From the NCBI GenBank assembly GCA_946479255.1, contig CAMLFK010000237.1:1-7786 (forward strand): a stretch of 7,786 nucleotides of DNA, written 5' to 3'. A program made the position numbers and the translations under genes. The notes beneath the pieces are model-generated. The model searched no databases. It was given only the letters and a program-made list of their open reading frames with translations, and was not told the DNA's origin. The DNA comes from an uncultured Oxalobacteraceae bacterium (lineage in GTDB: Bacteria > Pseudomonadota > Gammaproteobacteria > Burkholderiales > Burkholderiaceae). Shown one piece after another: positions 5,682 to 7,786 of this stretch. Each line of letters opens with the position of its first letter. Positions within the stretch are counted from its first letter, which is position 1.

Positions 5682-6431
5682 CTAGCGTGTCGGGATTTCT
5701 GTGGTTGCATCCGGCAGCGCGGACAGGATAGTGACGGCAACGCGCCTATTACGCGCCTTGCCTTCGGGTGTGTCGTTGGACGCGACCGGAATGTTGGAGC
5801 TGTGCCCCACCGCCGTCAAGCGTTCAGAGGCCACGCCACTGTCGATAAACAGCCGCACCACGGCACTGGCGCGCGCGGACGACAATTCCCAGTTGGATGG
5901 GAACAGTGCATTCTTAATCGGCGCGACGTCGGTATGCCCTTCCACCTGCACCGCATGGGGATCGTTCTTGAGCAGGACCGCCAATGCCCGCAAGGCTTCG
6001 TTCGATTCCTCGGTCAACAAAGCCTGGCCCGGATCGAACAGCACACTGGCATTGATTTCGACACTGACTCCGCGGCTGTTTTGCGTGACCCGCACCTTGC
6101 CTTCCTTGACCAGCGGCGCCAGGGTGGACGACAGGTCCGACGCCAGCCGCGTGAGCGAAGCGCGCTCGCGCAGCAGCGCTTCGTTGCGGCGTTTTTGCAG
6201 CGCGTTCGGCAGCGGGAACATCGGCTGCACATCGTCCGTGCCGCTGACCTTATCTTTGGTGCCGAAGGCGTCGCCAATCGCGACCGAGAACACCTTGTAC
6301 TTGCCGACGTTGACCACCGAGATCGCGTACATCACCACGAAGAAGGCGAACAGCAAGGTAATCAGGTCGGCATAGGAAATCAGCCAGCGTTCGTGGTGCT
6401 CGATCGTTTCGTCGAATTTGCGGCGCGCCAT
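5682..6431 (-). CDS. motD: Flagellar motor stator protein MotD (MotB family)
   Basis: MotD is the peptidoglycan-anchored stator subunit that pairs with MotC to form a proton channel driving the rotor. The 249-residue protein has a short cytoplasmic N-terminus, one membrane segment (about residues 17-40) and within it SYADLITLLFAFF, where D22 is the proton-binding aspartate equivalent to D32 of E. coli MotB. A plug/linker region follows, then the OmpA-like peptidoglycan-binding domain (about residues 125-237) with VLFDPGQALL, VEGHTDVAP, WELSSARA and ARNRRVAVTI. The ATG (6429-6431) starts 8 bp after the motC stop, with AAGGG upstream. I prefer motD over motB because the partner resembles MotC and the pair sits behind fliA, as motCD do in related bacteria; this naming is less certain than the function. 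Confidence 0.92.
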   Translation of the reverse strand: MARRKFDETIEHHERWLISYADLITLLFAFFVVMYAISVVNVGKYKVFSVAIGDAFGTKDKVSGTDDVQPMFPLPNALQKRRNEALLRERASLTRLASDLSSTLAPLVKEGKVRVTQNSRGVSVEINASVLFDPGQALLTEESNEALRALAVLLKNDPHAVQVEGHTDVAPIKNALFPSNWELSSARASAVVRLFIDSGVASERLTAVGHSSNIPVASNDTPEGKARNRRVAVTILSALPDATTEIPTR

Positions 6432-6439
6432 GGCTGCCC

Positions 6440-7186
6440 TTATGGCCGCGTAAGCAGGCTGGCCACACGCTCTTCGATCACGCGCGAATGGTCGCCGCTG
6501 GCGATGTCGTAGAACACATCGGTCAGGATCTCGTACTGCGTCACGGTCTCGGCGACGATGGTCTTGAGCTTGTTCCCGATCGGGTAGAAGAACAGGTTGG
6601 CCAGGCCGACGCCGTACACGGTCGATACGAAAGCCACGGCGATGCCGCCGCCCAGCTTGGACGGGTCGGCCAGGTTTTCCATCACGTTGATCAGGCCCAG
6701 TACCGCGCCCAGGATGCCGATGGTGGGCGAATAGCCGGCCGCGGACTCCCAGATGCGCGCGGCCTGGCGCTCGCCGAATTCGTAGGCGGTGATTTCAGTT
6801 TCAAGGATGCCGCGCAGCTTGTCGGGATGGATGCCGTCGACCACCAGGCGCAAGCCCTTCTGGATGAATTTATCCTTGGTCATCTGCATATACTGTTCGA
6901 GCGACAGCAGGCCGTCGCGGCGCGCGTGCTGGCTCCAGACGGCGATCTCGCGCGCCAGCTTGGCACGGCGGCTTGGCGGCGGACGGAACACCCAACGCAT
7001 CATGCGCATGCCGCGCATGAAGGTCGCACCTTCGGTCTGCAGCAGGACCGCGCCGAAGGTGCCGATGACGACGATGGCGAAAGCGGCCGGCTGCAGGAGC
7101 GAGGCGTACTTGCCCCCTTCCAGACCGTGGCCGAGCAGCAGTCCGGCCAGCGCCAGCACCAGACCAATTACGCTGGCCCAGTCCAC
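6440..7186 (-). CDS. motC: Flagellar motor stator protein MotC (MotA family)
   Basis: MotC is the four-helix membrane subunit of the stator; its cytoplasmic loop pushes on FliG. The 248-residue product begins at GTG (7184-7186), which follows GGGAG by about 5 nt and overlaps the fliA 3' end by 19 bp. Membrane segments are seen at about residues 4-20, 31-50, 149-170 and 182-203. Conserved features are the RRDGLLSLEQ loop (R89/R90 and E97, the FliG-contacting charges of MotA), the two channel prolines P154 in GYSPTIGILGAVLGLI and P202 in FFYPIGNKL, and the VAFVSTVYGVGLANL segment. It is shorter than E. coli MotA (295), as is usual for the MotC/PomA type. It is co-transcribed with fliA upstream and motD downstream. 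Identification as a MotA-family stator is firm. Confidence 0.93.
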   Translation of the reverse strand: MDWASVIGLVLALAGLLLGHGLEGGKYASLLQPAAFAIVVIGTFGAVLLQTEGATFMRGMRMMRWVFRPPPSRRAKLAREIAVWSQHARRDGLLSLEQYMQMTKDKFIQKGLRLVVDGIHPDKLRGILETEITAYEFGERQAARIWESAAGYSPTIGILGAVLGLINVMENLADPSKLGGGIAVAFVSTVYGVGLANLFFYPIGNKLKTIVAETVTQYEILTDVFYDIASGDHSRVIEERVASLLTRP

Positions 7187-7786
7187 GCCCGCTCCCGTAG
7201 TGCCGCCCGCAACCGCGCCACCGCCTGGGTGTGCAACTGCGAGACGCGCGATTCAGATACGCCCATTACCGCCCCGATCTCTTTGAGGTTGAGTTCTTCT
7301 TCGTAGTACAAACCCATCAGGATCTTTTCGCGTGGGGGCAGATTGTCGATGGCGTCGATCACGGACTGGCGGAAGTCGCTGTCGAGCAGGCTGCGCAACG
7401 GATCGCTGTCGTCCACCGCATAGCGGTCGAGGAAGCTGTCGCTGCCTTCGCCGCCGTCGTTGTGGAAGTCTTCGTAGTACACCAGCTGGTGGCCGCCGCC
7501 ATCGGACAGCATGTCCTGGTAGTCGGCCAGCGACAGCTTGAGCATCTTGGCCACTTCCGATTCGGTCGGCGGATGGCCGAGCTTTTGCTGCAGGGTGCTC
7601 ATGGCCGCTTCGATCTTGCGCATGTTCTGGCGCATCGAGCGCGGCAGCCAGTCGCTGTTGCGCAATTCATCCAGCATGGCGCCGCGGATGCGCAGCACCG
7701 CGTAGGTCTCGAATTGGGCGCCGTGGGTCTCTTCGTAGCGGCTGATCGCGTCCACAATCAAATTACTCAGTATGGATCCAAAGTGG
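7168..7786 (-). CDS. fliA: RNA polymerase sigma-28 factor FliA, 5' part missing or disrupted
   Basis: FliA directs RNA polymerase to late flagellar and chemotaxis promoters such as the one before flgM. From the stop (TAA, 7168-7170) back to about 7752 the frame encodes a normal FliA C-terminal four-fifths: region 2 (DAISRYEETHGAQFETYAV, RIRGAMLDELRNSDWLPRS), region 3 (RKIEAAMSTLQQKLGHPPTE, LADYQDML) and region 4 (LPPREKILMGLYYEEELNL, KEIGAVMGVSESRVSQLHTQ). Upstream of the Asp codon at 7750-7752 the frame stays open to the edge but reads HFGSILSNLIV, unlike the DDLIQAGxIGL expected there, and GC falls to 13 of 34 bases. The first roughly 50 residues (regions 1.2 and start of 2) are thus not recognisable. 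The gene may be interrupted, or the edge may be an assembly artefact. The TTG at 7759-7761 is not a credible native start. Its end overlaps motC by 19 bp. Confidence 0.9.
   Translation of the reverse strand, partial: HFGSILSNLIVDAISRYEETHGAQFETYAVLRIRGAMLDELRNSDWLPRSMRQNMRKIEAAMSTLQQKLGHPPTESEVAKMLKLSLADYQDMLSDGGGHQLVYYEDFHNDGGEGSDSFLDRYAVDDSDPLRSLLDSDFRQSVIDAIDNLPPREKILMGLYYEEELNLKEIGAVMGVSESRVSQLHTQAVARLRAALRERAWTGPA
7753..7786. other. AT-rich non-FliA sequence at window edge, possible insertion junction
   Basis: These 34 bases contain only 13 G/C, against roughly two thirds in the neighbouring genes, and in the fliA frame they do not encode any recognisable sigma-28 sequence; the other two frames have stops here. 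The change is abrupt, between codons 7753-7755 and 7750-7752. It could be the end of an insertion sequence or other mobile element, a rearrangement breakpoint, or a contig-end artefact. Too little is visible to name an element family. Confidence 0.4.

Noticed and set aside
5802..7306. Two long plus-strand open frames (5802-6512 and 6488-7306) antisense to motD and motC
   Set aside because: They are composition shadows of the stator genes; the minus-strand products have all the family motifs and the plus-strand products have none.
1..7786. tRNA, rRNA, CRISPR arrays or a complete insertion sequence
   Set aside because: No cloverleaf-like segment, no regularly spaced repeats and no transposase frame were seen; only the right-edge bases hint at a possible mobile element.

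Overview
This window is a stretch of flagellar gene cluster from a high-GC bacterium, almost certainly a betaproteobacterium of the order Burkholderiales. The gene order (flgE-flgD-flgC-flgB reading leftwards, flgA-flgM-flgN reading rightwards, and fliA-motC-motD elsewhere on the leftward strand) and the protein sequences look most like Oxalobacteraceae such as Massilia, Duganella or Janthinobacterium. That family-level call is recognition from memory, not a search.

Layout. Positions 1-2499 (minus strand) hold a tightly packed rod/hook operon: flgB, flgC, flgD and the first 299 codons of flgE, which runs off the left edge. A 178-bp divergent control region (2500-2677) separates it from the rightward genes flgA (P-ring chaperone), flgM (anti-sigma-28) and flgN (hook-filament chaperone). 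A very good sigma-28 promoter lies directly before flgM. Next on the same strand come a small low-molecular-weight tyrosine-phosphatase-like gene (4304-4627) and a two-gene toxin-antitoxin module of the Xre/ParS-RES type (4699-5663). The RES toxin gene converges on motD with only 18 bp between the stop codons. The rest (5682-7786, minus strand) is motD, motC and the 3' part of fliA (sigma-28), arranged as an operon read fliA to motC to motD.

How the genes work together. FlgB and FlgC build the proximal rod, FlgD caps the growing hook, FlgE is the hook subunit, FlgA assists P-ring assembly in the periplasm, and FlgN escorts hook-filament junction proteins. FlgM holds FliA inactive until the hook is finished, and the sigma-28 promoter before flgM closes that feedback loop. 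MotC/MotD form a proton-driven stator. The phosphatase-like gene and the toxin-antitoxin pair are accessory genes placed between the two flagellar blocks.

The most notable points are: (i) the FliA reading frame loses all similarity to sigma-28 proteins at about position 7753, where the last 34 bases turn AT-rich, suggesting a disruption or a mobile-element junction at the window edge; (ii) an alanine-rich region in FlgE with two 29-residue repeats; (iii) the RES/Xre module and the phosphatase-like gene embedded in the motility locus. No tRNA, rRNA, CRISPR array or convincing intrinsic terminator was seen.
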